52,452 nucleotides of DNA from Natrinema gari JCM 14663 (GTDB lineage Archaea; Halobacteriota; Halobacteria; Halobacteriales; Natrialbaceae): contig NZ_AOIJ01000061.1 in NCBI RefSeq assembly GCF_000337175.1, positions 98,198 to 150,649 of the forward strand, written 5' to 3'. Of the stretch, positions 43,393-52,045 are shown piece after piece. The notes beneath the pieces are model-generated. The model ran no database searches, was not told where the DNA came from, and was given only the letters and a program-made list of their open reading frames with translations. The position numbers were made by a program, and so were the translations under genes. Within the stretch, counting starts at the first letter, position 1. Each line of letters begins with the position of its first letter.

Positions 43393-44988
43393 ATGGATCG
43401 ACTGTCGAAAACCGCTTATATATTGGCCTTTACCGGGCTCACAGTCGGGATTCTCTGTATTCGTTCACAATCGCCTATGATCGCTCTCACAATTTTGATC
43501 ACGTTTGGAATAATATTTGTTCGCCCCTGGGCAGGGTTGCCAACAACAGCCTTGCAACTGGTTCTTCTATATCCTGGTGCTAATACCGGCTATCTATATG
43601 GTCGCGATTCTGTTGGATTAAGTGCGATAGCTAGAGATATTTCCCACAACGGGTGGGGATTACCGCAACAAGTTGAGTTTGTCTGGGGTGATCCAACAAC
43701 TCCCATCATACACTTTTTAATAGCTGTTGGGTCCAAGGTGACTGGTCTCCGAATTTTCCCCTCTGTCGATGGAGATCCGTTATTTACAACGCTTGTTCCA
43801 ATAATAGCTGTTTGCTTAACTCTCCTGCTTATTGGGCTTCTCATTCGACATCATATATCTACCACGGATATCCCAATAGCAATTCTACCCGCTCTGCTAT
43901 GGATACCATTATTTCAGTTTTATACAGGTACTCGGCGTGGAGCATTAAGCATCGTCTTTGTAACTTTCCTTTTATTCATCATCCTCCGTATCAGGACTGA
44001 CGGCCGGGTATTGTTTGCTGCTCTCCCATTACTGCTTGTCCTCCCTGCAACTCATCACTTAGGGATGGCATTTGCACTTCTCTTAATCGCTTGTCTTGGC
44101 GCTACTATTGTGCGTATACGGCGACTCACACTCGTAGCGGGAGTGTTAGCTTCACTGTGGTTCGCTTGGATCACAACCCGTGCTGTTTTTGCGGTGGTAT
44201 TTGGGATATCGTTGCTTAGTCTGGGGTCATCTGGACCTGATATTATTGCAAATACAGAATCTAGCTTTCTTGATGTGTTAGGACCATTACTGACGCAATC
44301 AATTCTTGTCCTTTTGGCAGTCCTATTCACCTTAGTATTGACCTGGGAATGGAGAAATGGTATCCTCAATCCGGTTGATCTAGGGTTGTACTTTTATTCT
44401 GGCTTCATAGGAATCATAACAGCAATTATGTATGTTGGTGGCGGTTTAGCCTGGACACGGGCGGCAACATTTTTTGTAGTTGTGGCTGGTTGGCTACCGA
44501 TAGCACGGGCACATCAGCTTCTACCCTCTCGAAATCGACTCACTCAAATAGCATCAACAGGACTAATCTGCCTGTTAGTTTTAACTGCAGGAATCCAAGT
44601 TGAACCTCATATTGTCTCTTCTCAAGAGCCAGAATACGACAATGGTGTAGTTGACCAGCGGTTCCACGCAGAAACGTTCGCGGCTGGATACTGGGCAAGA
44701 GACCACGCCACGGGGATGCTTGTGGGAGATGCGAATACAATGGAGGTGACTGTTGCAACTTCCCAAAAAGAAGGAACCATGGCGGCTGACAAATTATTGA
44801 ATTCAGGCTTCGGCAGCAATTATATTGTCATTGTGTCTGGTCGAAACGAACACTTGGTTATGTCCTTAGTGAATGGTGAATGGTATTTAATAACCCCAGA
44901 TAAAAGTTTAGAAACAACGTATCAACAAAAAACCTCGAAGGTGTACACAAATAGTTGGATTGACGGCTATCGTAAGTTAGATGAATGA
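43393..44988 (+). CDS. polytopic membrane protein, GT-C or polymerase-like
   Basis: The protein has 531 residues. About eleven hydrophobic helices fill residues 6-410; two close ones open it (AYILAFTGLTVGILCIRSQS). GYLYGRDSVGLSAIARDI and FVWGDPTTPIIHFLIAVG lie in an early external loop that recalls GT-C enzymes, where an Asp/Glu sits in the first loop. The final 120 residues are soluble. In a glycan locus beside a flippase this could be a polymerase, ligase or GT-C transferase. ATG 43393 (MDRLSKTAYIL) is preferred to a GTG 45 bases upstream. Codon use is noticeably AT-rich. Confidence 0.82.
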   Translation: MDRLSKTAYILAFTGLTVGILCIRSQSPMIALTILITFGIIFVRPWAGLPTTALQLVLLYPGANTGYLYGRDSVGLSAIARDISHNGWGLPQQVEFVWGDPTTPIIHFLIAVGSKVTGLRIFPSVDGDPLFTTLVPIIAVCLTLLLIGLLIRHHISTTDIPIAILPALLWIPLFQFYTGTRRGALSIVFVTFLLFIILRIRTDGRVLFAALPLLLVLPATHHLGMAFALLLIACLGATIVRIRRLTLVAGVLASLWFAWITTRAVFAVVFGISLLSLGSSGPDIIANTESSFLDVLGPLLTQSILVLLAVLFTLVLTWEWRNGILNPVDLGLYFYSGFIGIITAIMYVGGGLAWTRAATFFVVVAGWLPIARAHQLLPSRNRLTQIASTGLICLLVLTAGIQVEPHIVSSQEPEYDNGVVDQRFHAETFAAGYWARDHATGMLVGDANTMEVTVATSQKEGTMAADKLLNSGFGSNYIVIVSGRNEHLVMSLVNGEWYLITPDKSLETTYQQKTSKVYTNSWIDGYRKLDE

Positions 44989-45174
44989 ATTACGACTTAT
45001 CGAAATGAGCGCTGGTTAATTCTATTCGGGTGTTTAATTGGAGTGCCGGAACACATCAATCAGACTAGTATGAGAAGGACAGCAAATACGCAAGTATCCC
45101 TTGTTTGTATTCCTGTCCTGTTGCGATCTTACGTGTCGCCGGGTCTATAGGGTACGTTCCAGATAGAGGTACTA

Positions 45175-45256
45175 AAAGAGGGTATCATAGAACTCTTCTC
45201 ATACCGTGATAATCGTGCTTCCTGGATTGTCTCCACGTTCGTAGTTGGTGATAGCG
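45175..45256 (-). repeat. transposase-end relic, copy 2
   Basis: This is the second copy of the 82-base block at 42742-42823. The minus strand reads AEVYPAQCLRLVVAITNYER and GDNPGSTIITV to a TGA at 45199-45201, then the same terminus-like AGAAGAGTTCTATG. Frames continue to about 45,290 with RTSVRAEV. It is a transposase C-terminus of the same family as copy 1. The remaining 44,989-45,403 gap is AT-rich and otherwise empty. Confidence 0.65.
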
Positions 45257-45370
45257 ACGACAAGGCGGAGACACTGAGCGGGGTACACCTCCGCTCGTAC
45301 GCTCGTGCGAAATCATAAGACTTCGAGATTGAGCGCCTCCTCGAACTTAACTCGATAGGAATATAGCAAA

Positions 45371-45381
45371 GTATTATTATT
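45371..45381 (+). promoter_or_regulatory. TATA-like box upstream of GT2
   Basis: GTATTATTATT ends 22 bases before the ATG at 45404, a leaderless-type spacing. The area is generally AT-rich, so confidence is modest. Confidence 0.4.
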
Positions 45382-45403
45382 AGGTGGGATTTCTAACGAG
45401 ATA

Positions 45404-46408
45404 ATGAACGTCTCCGTTGCCCTATGCACGTATAACGGAGAGGAATATATTGAAGAACAAATAGAATCTATTCTAGACCAAACATATGATATTAGTGAGG
45501 TAGTTGTCTTTGACGACTCATCTACTGATTCTACTATCAGTAAAATAAATAAATATGCAAACAAATACCCACAGCTATTTGAGGTACATACGAACGATGA
45601 AAATGTCGGCGTCGAAGAGAATTTTGCTAGATGCATAAAACACTGTAAAGGCGACGCAATCGCCATTAGTGATCAAGACGATATTTGGCACGAAGAGAAG
45701 ATAGAGAGAGAAGTAGAGGCACTAACTCGAGAAGAAGTTTCCTTGGTATTTCATAATTCGACTATCGTAACTAGTTCGCTTGAACAGAAAGGCGATCTTT
45801 GGTCTACCGTCCAACAGCGAGTACCGAAAAACGGGAATCAACGACATTTGATTACTGCCCTCACCAAATACAATTTTGTACAGGGATGTACAATATTATT
45901 TGATGAAAGTCTCAAAAGATATCTTGAATCCATCCCCTCACAGTGGGAATATGACTATTACATTGCCGTTGTAGCTGCCCTGACGGGGGGACTCCATGCC
46001 ATTGACGATGAATTATTACTTTACCGTCAGCATGAGCAGCAAGCGATAGGATCGCCCGAGGAGAATTCACTCGAGCGTGTGAGAAAATGGACACAGAACT
46101 CGCTGGCGAGGAACCGCCAATCATACCATGAGAAGGAAAGTCGTAAATGGAAGAATGTTCTCGATGCAATTGATCGTATCGACAGCCCATCCCCAGATAA
46201 AAATAAAATAATTGAGATGAAATGTGATTTCGAGAGACAGCGATCAGAGGTATATGATCCTGATGTGGGGATCCGGCAGCGGATCAAGACAGTTGTCGAC
46301 TGCTGGAATGAGAAGGGGTACCAAAGGTATACTGACGCCCCTTCGTTGCATTCAATAAAGGATTTATTTGCGTCTTTTCTAGTATCTGTATATTCTAATT
46401 TGAAGTAA
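45404..46408 (+). CDS. family 2 glycosyltransferase, rhamnosyltransferase-like
   Basis: The protein has 334 residues. VSVALCTYNGEEYIEEQIES and EVVVFDDSSTDSTISKI start the GT-A fold; DAIAISDQDDIWHEEKIERE carries the S-D-Q-D-D-I-W motif characteristic of WcaA/rhamnosyltransferase-type enzymes such as RfbF-like proteins. GGLHAIDDELLLYRQHEQQA follows with the Y-R-x-H block. The neighbouring dTDP-rhamnose genes fit a rhamnose donor, though specificity is inferred. The stop is two bases before the flippase ATG. Confidence 0.9.
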   Translation: MNVSVALCTYNGEEYIEEQIESILDQTYDISEVVVFDDSSTDSTISKINKYANKYPQLFEVHTNDENVGVEENFARCIKHCKGDAIAISDQDDIWHEEKIEREVEALTREEVSLVFHNSTIVTSSLEQKGDLWSTVQQRVPKNGNQRHLITALTKYNFVQGCTILFDESLKRYLESIPSQWEYDYYIAVVAALTGGLHAIDDELLLYRQHEQQAIGSPEENSLERVRKWTQNSLARNRQSYHEKESRKWKNVLDAIDRIDSPSPDKNKIIEMKCDFERQRSEVYDPDVGIRQRIKTVVDCWNEKGYQRYTDAPSLHSIKDLFASFLVSVYSNLK

Positions 46409-46410
46409 CA

Positions 46411-47829
46411 ATGAATATCTCTCGGTCTAGTTTGCGGCTGTCCATAGCCCGATTCTCGAGCAGTATTATCGCATTTGCAAGTATTACGTATTTTGCTCAG
46501 AACTTAGGTGCCTCTGCGCTGGGGACGTATTTTCTGTTCCAGACATCAACTGCTTTACTCTCTCTTTGTTCAGATGTCGGCGTAAAAGGTGCAATTGAAA
46601 AACGCATCAGCGAAGGTGAGGACCAATCGTACTATTTGACCACCGGCACAGCTATCAACAGTGTATTATTATTGGTAATATCATCAATTTTATTTCTATT
46701 TAGAGCAGAAGTTGATGATTTCCTTGGTGCAGAACTGACTCTTCTTCTAATTATAGCGCTAGTGGTCCGGGCAGCCTTTCAGTTGACGATCAGAATTCTC
46801 AATGGAGAGCTTCGCGTTGGAGAAACCGCCTCTCTCCTAGCGTTGCGTCAGGTAGTTTGGGCCTCTGTTGGAATATTGCTATACCATCTTGGTCAAGGAG
46901 TCAACTCGCTTGTATACGGACTTATCATAAGCTATGCAGCAGTTTTTGTGATCGGGTTCAACAGACGGAACACGCAATTCGGCGGTTTTTCCCTAACTCA
47001 CGGTCGATCACTGTTCGATTATTCAAAGTACCATTTCGTTTCCGTTTCCGGGTCACAGATATACAGTTGGATGGATGTTGCGATTATTGGCATTATCCTC
47101 ACACAGATGCACGTGGGAGCCTACGAATCCGCTTGGAGAGTAACTGGTGTCGTGATGCTGGTTAGTGGTTCGATTGCTACGACCATCTTTCCCCAGATCA
47201 GCAAGTGGGACGCGGAAGGAAATACCGAGAAGATCGAAGAACTGATTCCGAACGGTATCGCTTGGTCACTGCTCCTGGTTGTCCCGGCATTTTTTGGTGC
47301 ACTCCTGCTGTCCGAAGACATACTGCTGTATCTGTTTGGGGAAGAGTTCACAATCGCTTGGATAGCGTTGATTATTTTATTAGCAGACAAGATTGTTGGC
47401 GCAGTACAGAAGATAATCGGTCGTTCGCTATCCGCGATTAATCATCCAGGTCTATCAGCGCGAGCCTCCATAGTGTCTATAATATTGAATATAATTATGA
47501 ATATCATTTTCATCTATCAGTTCGGTATCGTCGGTGCTGCGGTCGCAACCTTTCTCTCATCTTCGATTGGTGATCTCTTGCATTGGTTGTATCTCTCCCG
47601 GTTCATCGACGTCAGATTCCCTACTCGGCGGTTCTCTTGGATCGTCCTTTCCTCAGTTGTGATGATACTAGTCCTGTTCGCGATAAGTCGGACGATTCTG
47701 CCAGTAACTTCCCTTTTGAACTTATTCTCCACAGTCGGTTTTGGAGCGATCATATATATGGGTATGATAATGTTGTACCGCCCTTTCCGCTCCGAGATCT
47801 TCAGTTATGTCTCCGATATCCGTGGTTGA
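46411..47829 (+). CDS. Wzx-type polysaccharide flippase
   Basis: The protein has 472 residues and about twelve to fourteen membrane helices, typical of MATE/MVF flippases. YFAQNLGASALGTYFLFQT is the conserved first loop; LADKIVGAVQKIIGRSLSAI and ARASIVSIILNIIMNIIFI lie in the C-terminal half. It would move a lipid-linked glycan across the membrane to the outside. It directly follows a GT2 gene, two bases apart, so they form one operon. Confidence 0.93.
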   Translation: MNISRSSLRLSIARFSSSIIAFASITYFAQNLGASALGTYFLFQTSTALLSLCSDVGVKGAIEKRISEGEDQSYYLTTGTAINSVLLLVISSILFLFRAEVDDFLGAELTLLLIIALVVRAAFQLTIRILNGELRVGETASLLALRQVVWASVGILLYHLGQGVNSLVYGLIISYAAVFVIGFNRRNTQFGGFSLTHGRSLFDYSKYHFVSVSGSQIYSWMDVAIIGIILTQMHVGAYESAWRVTGVVMLVSGSIATTIFPQISKWDAEGNTEKIEELIPNGIAWSLLLVVPAFFGALLLSEDILLYLFGEEFTIAWIALIILLADKIVGAVQKIIGRSLSAINHPGLSARASIVSIILNIIMNIIFIYQFGIVGAAVATFLSSSIGDLLHWLYLSRFIDVRFPTRRFSWIVLSSVVMILVLFAISRTILPVTSLLNLFSTVGFGAIIYMGMIMLYRPFRSEIFSYVSDIRG

Positions 47830-47963
47830 CTGTCTCGCTCCCCACTATTTGGCTTTCCACAATCTCTGGGCCCTAGCTGTGTGGTATTCGCACAAAATAT
47901 TTCATCAGAATAAAATATTTGGCGACACAAACCGACCAAGATTGGTGACAGTCCACTCCCAAA

Positions 47964-47970
47964 CATATAA
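47964..47970 (+). promoter_or_regulatory. TATA box upstream of the rhamnose genes
   Basis: CATATAA at 47964-47970 ends 27 bases before the ATG at 47998, so the dTDP-rhamnose block has its own leaderless-type promoter, separate from the flippase operon. Confidence 0.55.
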
Positions 47971-47997
47971 GCGAGTCCAACTCCGAATCTCGTTTAG

Positions 47998-48468
47998 ATG
48001 TCACAAGTTCATGACGTAGAAGTCCGCGATCTCCGAGTAAACGCCGACGAGCGCGGGCATCTCGTCGAAGTATTCCGTGATGACTGGGACGAATACGACC
48101 CAGAACCTTCGATGTCCTACTATTCGATGACATACCCAGGTATTACTCGTGCTTGGCACAAGCACAACAGAGGTCAGATTGATCACTTCGTTTGCCCAAA
48201 GGGACGAATCAAAGTCGGCATCTACGACGACCGTGAAGACTCCCCCACACAGGGCGAACTCGACACGTTCGTTGTCGGCGAACACGATCAGAAGGTCATC
48301 CGCATCCCGGGCGACTGCTGGCATGGCTTCAAGGCTATCGGCGACGAACCGGCGTTCCTCATCAACTTCCCAACGAACCTCTACGAATACGAGGATCCCG
48401 ATGAAGAGCGACTCCCGCACGACACAGACAAAATACCTTTAGACTGGGACGAAGAACCGAGCGGATGA
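47998..48468 (+). CDS. rfbC: dTDP-4-dehydrorhamnose 3,5-epimerase-like protein
   Basis: The protein has 156 residues, a bit short of RmlC's usual 180. NADERGHLVEVFRDDWDEYD, SYYSMTYPGITRAWHKHNRG and QIDHFVCPKGRIKVGIYDDR follow the RmlC jelly-roll order; the RAWHKHNRGQ histidine corresponds to the catalytic base of RGLHFQ. PGDCWHGFKAIGDEPAFLIN and TNLYEYEDPDEERLPHDTDK complete it. The dTDP-rhamnose genes next to it support the 3,5-epimerase role. The protein starts the block, three bases before rfbA. Confidence 0.85.
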   Translation: MSQVHDVEVRDLRVNADERGHLVEVFRDDWDEYDPEPSMSYYSMTYPGITRAWHKHNRGQIDHFVCPKGRIKVGIYDDREDSPTQGELDTFVVGEHDQKVIRIPGDCWHGFKAIGDEPAFLINFPTNLYEYEDPDEERLPHDTDKIPLDWDEEPSG

Positions 48469-48471
48469 CAG

Positions 48472-49545
48472 ATGAAAGGCGTACTTCTCTCGGGTGGGAC
48501 GGGCTCTCGGCTTCGTCCCATCACCCACACTGGTCCGAAGCAGCTTGTCCCGGTCGCAAATAAGCCAGTCCTCGAATATGCAATCGAGGATCTAAAAGAG
48601 GCCGACATCACCGAAATCGGCGTTATTCTCGGGAACAAAGGCCGCGAAGAGATCCAAGAACTTCTTGGGGATGGTTCGAAGTACGGTGTGGATATCACCT
48701 ACATCGTCCAAGGTAACCCGCTCGGACTCGCACATGCAGCTGGATGTGCCCGAGACTTCGTCGGTGACGATGACTTCGTAATGTACCTCGGAGATAACAT
48801 CCTGAAATCCGGCGTCACCGATCTCGTTGAGAATTTCGAGGCAGGTGACTACAGGGCAGGAATTGCCCTCCAAGAGGTGGATAATCCACAGGCCTTCGGC
48901 ATCGCGGATGTTGATGAGGAGGGCAACGTCACGGAGCTCATCGAGAAACCCGACGAGCCGCCGACAAATCTCGCGCTAATCGGGATGTATGTCTTCTCAC
49001 CTGCGGTCTTCAACGCCATCGACGATCTCGAACCGTCGTGGCGTGGCGAGCTCGAAATCACAGATGCTATCCAGGATCTTCTCGAAGACGACTACGAAAT
49101 CGACTCTCACGTCGTTACTGGCTGGTGGAAGGACACCGGAAAACCCGTGGATATTCTGGAAGCAAACCGTCTTGTGCTCGAAGATAAGGATCTGAACACA
49201 GCAGGCGTTGTTGAGGACGGCGCGGAGACCGACGGCCGCATCGAACTCGCGGACTCTGCAGTTATCGAAGAGGGTGCTGTTGTACGGGGACCCGTCTCCA
49301 TTGCGGCGAACACGACTATCAAGAGCGGGACGTACGTTGGTCCGTATACGTCAATTGGCGCGAACTCCACATTGGAGGATATCCACATCGAGAATAGCGT
49401 CGTCATCGGCGACTCTGAAATCACCGCCAACGGCCGTATTGCCGATAGCTTACTCGGACGCAACGCCAACGTCGAGAGCGCGGACGACCTCCTTCCAGAG
49501 GGCCGCCGACTCGTCGTCGGTGAGAACTCCCAACTCAAACTCTAA
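48472..49545 (+). CDS. rfbA: glucose-1-phosphate thymidylyltransferase, long archaeal form
   Basis: The protein has 357 residues. GGTGSRLRPITHTGPKQLVP and VANKP at 8-33 form the nucleotidyltransferase signature (G-G-x-G-x-R-L-x-P, P-K-x-L). LGDNIL holds the metal aspartate, and LIEKPDEPPTNLALIGMYVF and GWWKDTGKP the sugar-binding loop. The last 120 residues carry a left-handed beta-helix with hexad strands around AVIEEGAVVRGPVSIAANTT, as in archaeal RmlA relatives of about 355 residues. It makes dTDP-glucose, the first step. Confidence 0.93.
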   Translation: MKGVLLSGGTGSRLRPITHTGPKQLVPVANKPVLEYAIEDLKEADITEIGVILGNKGREEIQELLGDGSKYGVDITYIVQGNPLGLAHAAGCARDFVGDDDFVMYLGDNILKSGVTDLVENFEAGDYRAGIALQEVDNPQAFGIADVDEEGNVTELIEKPDEPPTNLALIGMYVFSPAVFNAIDDLEPSWRGELEITDAIQDLLEDDYEIDSHVVTGWWKDTGKPVDILEANRLVLEDKDLNTAGVVEDGAETDGRIELADSAVIEEGAVVRGPVSIAANTTIKSGTYVGPYTSIGANSTLEDIHIENSVVIGDSEITANGRIADSLLGRNANVESADDLLPEGRRLVVGENSQLKL

Positions 49546-49547
49546 CG

Positions 49548-49727
49548 ATGCGCATCATCACTCACCTCTGTCCGGCCTGTGGCACCGTCGTTGCAGCGAA
49601 TGAACTCGAAAATAACCGCGTGATGAAGTGCCCGGGACTCGGCTGTCAGGAAGTTCTCCGCTTCGAGGACCTCCCCGAGGACGCACGCGAACACTTCCTC
49701 AAAAACCGGAACCGCTACCAGACCTAA
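49548..49727 (+). CDS. 59-residue zinc-ribbon protein
   Basis: A frame of 60 codons begins at ATG 49548, two bases after the rfbA stop. HLCPACGTVV and MKCPGLGCQEVLRF give two C-x2-C/C-x4-C knuckles suited to one zinc. The end, DAREHFLKNRNRYQT, is helical and basic. Its TAA at 49725-49727 overlaps the convergent rfbD TAG (49724-49726). It is too short for usual automated thresholds but has good spacing and codon character. The role may be regulatory or structural in the locus; no family is recognised. Confidence 0.8.
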   Translation: MRIITHLCPACGTVVAANELENNRVMKCPGLGCQEVLRFEDLPEDAREHFLKNRNRYQT

Positions 49728-50614
49728 CGCAACGCACCCCAGACAGTTTCGACATCCTCGCGCAACGTTGGCTGGGGACGACCAAGCTCTGATTCCACCT
49801 TTTCAACGTCAAGGCAGCTGTGCGTCGGTCGCGTCGCATCTCGTTCTACATCGTCTATCGATCCCTCACTAAGCAATTCCTCGCTGCTGTCGATGCGATC
49901 AGCAATCACTTCCCCAAACTCGTAAGGGGTGACGCACGACGAACACGTGATATGGAAGAGACCAGTGGCATCCTGTTCAACCAGATCAAGCAGTATTTTG
50001 GCGGCCTGGCCAGCACGCGTTGGTGTCACCCATTGATCCGTGAATAGAGGTATGTCTTGATCGGACTGGAGTTGATCACGAACCCACGCCGGAAACCCCG
50101 TGAGATCGTTGCTACTGCAATGGATACCCCAAACAAACGAGAGCCGAGCCACGAGCGCGTCTGTAGTTTCTTCGATGACCGCCTGCTCGCCAGCTAGCTT
50201 CGACTCGCCGTACACCTGTACTGCATTCGTATCTGCCGACTCACTATACGGCTCACGTTCCGTCCCATCGAAGACATAGTCCGTCGAAATGTGAACGAAT
50301 TCAACGCCGTTAGCGTCACAGTGAGCGGCCAGCCCACCTGGTGCGTCGCCGTTGAGTACATAGGCTTGTTCCGGATTCGTTTCGCAGCTATCGACATCCG
50401 TCATCGCGGCACAGTTGATGACCACGTCTGGGTCGTGTTCGGTAAGGATGTCGCCAAACGAATCGTATTCTCGGAGATCGAACTGCTTGAGTGGAATGTG
50501 GAACGTCGGTTGCGTTGAGTGATAAGTACCATAAACGTCCCACCCGCGTTGTTGACTTGCACGTACGACGTTACTGCCAAGGAGACCGTTCGCACCGACG
50601 ACGAGGAGTTGCAT
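49724..50614 (-). CDS. rfbD: dTDP-4-dehydrorhamnose reductase
   Basis: The protein has 296 residues. GANGLLGSNVVRASQQRGWD is the Rossmann G-x(2)-G-x(2)-G motif. STDYVFDGTEREPYSE and QVYGESKLAGEQAVIEE hold the catalytic Tyr and Lys (Y-G-E-S-K). It reduces the 4-keto group, the last step to dTDP-L-rhamnose. It runs opposite to the other three genes, and ends at the zinc-ribbon gene. Divergent start to rfbB lies 52 bases away. Confidence 0.93.
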   Translation of the reverse strand: MQLLVVGANGLLGSNVVRASQQRGWDVYGTYHSTQPTFHIPLKQFDLREYDSFGDILTEHDPDVVINCAAMTDVDSCETNPEQAYVLNGDAPGGLAAHCDANGVEFVHISTDYVFDGTEREPYSESADTNAVQVYGESKLAGEQAVIEETTDALVARLSFVWGIHCSSNDLTGFPAWVRDQLQSDQDIPLFTDQWVTPTRAGQAAKILLDLVEQDATGLFHITCSSCVTPYEFGEVIADRIDSSEELLSEGSIDDVERDATRPTHSCLDVEKVESELGRPQPTLREDVETVWGALR

Positions 50615-50631
50615 ACCGTAGTGTTCCGACA

Positions 50632-50643
50632 GTAATGTAAATA
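50632..50643. promoter_or_regulatory. shared AT-rich promoter between rfbD and rfbB
   Basis: AGTAATGTAAAT sits in the 52-base gap between the divergent starts at 50614 and 50667. TGTAAATA (50636-50643) is 23 bases before the rfbB ATG. The opposite-strand TTTACATTAC is 18-20 bases before rfbD. Both genes could use one small control region. Confidence 0.45.
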
Positions 50644-50666
50644 GGTACTGCGAATAAGGTCATAAC

Positions 50667-51593
50667 ATGCGAATTCTCGTCACTGGCGGTGCTGGATTCA
50701 TCGGATCAAACTTCGTCCACTACGTCCTTGACGAACACGAGAACGACGAAGTGATCACACTGGACGCGTTGACGTATGCGGGTTCGAAGGATAACCTCGA
50801 TGGCGTTCTTGACGACCCACGCCACGAGTTCGTCGAAGGTGACATACGCGACCGCGATCTCGTCACGGACCTCGTTTCCGACGTCGATGCAATCGTCAAC
50901 TTCGCGGCGGAATCTCACGTAGACCGGTCAATCGAAGGTGCGAAACCCTTCGTCACGACGAACGTCCAGGGCACCCAGACCCTCCTCGACGCCGCCAACG
51001 AGGCAAATATCGAGTGCTTCCTCCAGATCTCGACCGACGAGGTGTACGGCCAGATCCTCGACGGAAAGTTCTCCGAGGACGACCCACTCAATCCCCGGAA
51101 CCCCTATTCGGCGACGAAGGCAGGTGCAGACCTCCTCGCACAGAGCTTCCAGACGACTCACGACCTTCCTGTCCTCATTACGCGGACGTGCAATAACTTC
51201 GGTCCCCGTCAGCACCCCGAGAAGCTCATCCCGAAATTCATCCAGAACGCGGCCGCCGGTGAGACCCTTCCTATCTACGGCGATGGGTCGAACGTCCGCG
51301 AGTGGATCTACGTAGAGGATAACTGCCGAGCACTCGACATGGTCCTCCGGAAGGGGGAAGTAGGAGAGATTTATAACATCGGGAGCCACGCGGAGAAGAC
51401 GAACTTTGAAGTCACCGAAGCGATTCTGGATGCCATCGGGGCAGACGATGCCCTGATCGAGTTCGTCGAGGATCGTGCCGGCCACGACCAGCGCTACGCA
51501 CTCGAAACCGAGAAAATCGAATCCCTCGGCTGGGAAACGGAATACACGTTCGAAGAGGGTCTCGAACGAACCGTCGAGTACTACTTGGACTGA
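50667..51593 (+). CDS. rfbB: dTDP-glucose 4,6-dehydratase
   Basis: The protein has 308 residues. VTGGAGFIGSNFVHYVLDEH is the NAD-binding G-x(2)-G-x(2)-G; NFAAESHVDRSIEG near 78-91 is the RmlB signature, STDEVYGQI holds the catalytic Thr-Asp-Glu, and NPYSATKAGADLL the Tyr-Lys. RTCNNFGPRQHPEKLIPKFI follows. It converts dTDP-glucose to the 4-keto-6-deoxy sugar, the second step. The stop overlaps the next ATG by one base. Confidence 0.95.
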   Translation: MRILVTGGAGFIGSNFVHYVLDEHENDEVITLDALTYAGSKDNLDGVLDDPRHEFVEGDIRDRDLVTDLVSDVDAIVNFAAESHVDRSIEGAKPFVTTNVQGTQTLLDAANEANIECFLQISTDEVYGQILDGKFSEDDPLNPRNPYSATKAGADLLAQSFQTTHDLPVLITRTCNNFGPRQHPEKLIPKFIQNAAAGETLPIYGDGSNVREWIYVEDNCRALDMVLRKGEVGEIYNIGSHAEKTNFEVTEAILDAIGADDALIEFVEDRAGHDQRYALETEKIESLGWETEYTFEEGLERTVEYYLD

Positions 51594-52045
51594 TGCCTGC
51601 CGAAGAGAAACCAATCCCGCCGTCCGAGTGGCAGGCAATCGTAGAGAACGTTCCACTCGTCTCCGTTGACATCGTCGTCGAACGTGATGGCGGTATTCTC
51701 TTGGGCAAACGCGAAAACGAACCCGCCAAAGGAGAATGGTTCGTGCCCGGTGGAACGTTATTGAAGAATGAAGCCCGGACTGAGGCTGCCCACCGCGTTG
51801 CCAAAGAAGAACTCGGAGAACCTGTCGTCATTGGCGAGTGTCTTGGAACCTACGAGCACTTTTATGATATCTCTGAGATTGAGGGTGTTGACTCGAAACA
51901 CTACGTGGCGACCGCGTATCGCTGCCATCTTGAACACGACAACCCAGATCTCTCTGGCGACGACCAATACAGCGCGCTTGATGTCTTCCAGCCGCCGTTC
52001 AACGACCTTCATCCATACGTTGAACAACATCTTGACGACCTCTAA
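51593..52045 (+). CDS. NUDIX hydrolase, GDP-mannose mannosyl-hydrolase-like
   Basis: The protein has 150 residues. VPLVSVDIVVERDGGILLGK and RENEPAKGEWFVPGGTLLKN lead into the NUDIX box: GTLLKNEARTEAAHRVAKEE, LG, with V-A-K replacing the usual R-E-U. EARTEAAHRVAKEELG and EHFYDISEIEGVDSKHYVAT fit the GDP-mannose mannosyl hydrolase branch, which acts on sugar nucleotides. It is coupled to rfbB by a one-base overlap, so it may remove unwanted sugar nucleotides during glycan synthesis. Confidence 0.88.
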   Translation: MPAEEKPIPPSEWQAIVENVPLVSVDIVVERDGGILLGKRENEPAKGEWFVPGGTLLKNEARTEAAHRVAKEELGEPVVIGECLGTYEHFYDISEIEGVDSKHYVATAYRCHLEHDNPDLSGDDQYSALDVFQPPFNDLHPYVEQHLDDL

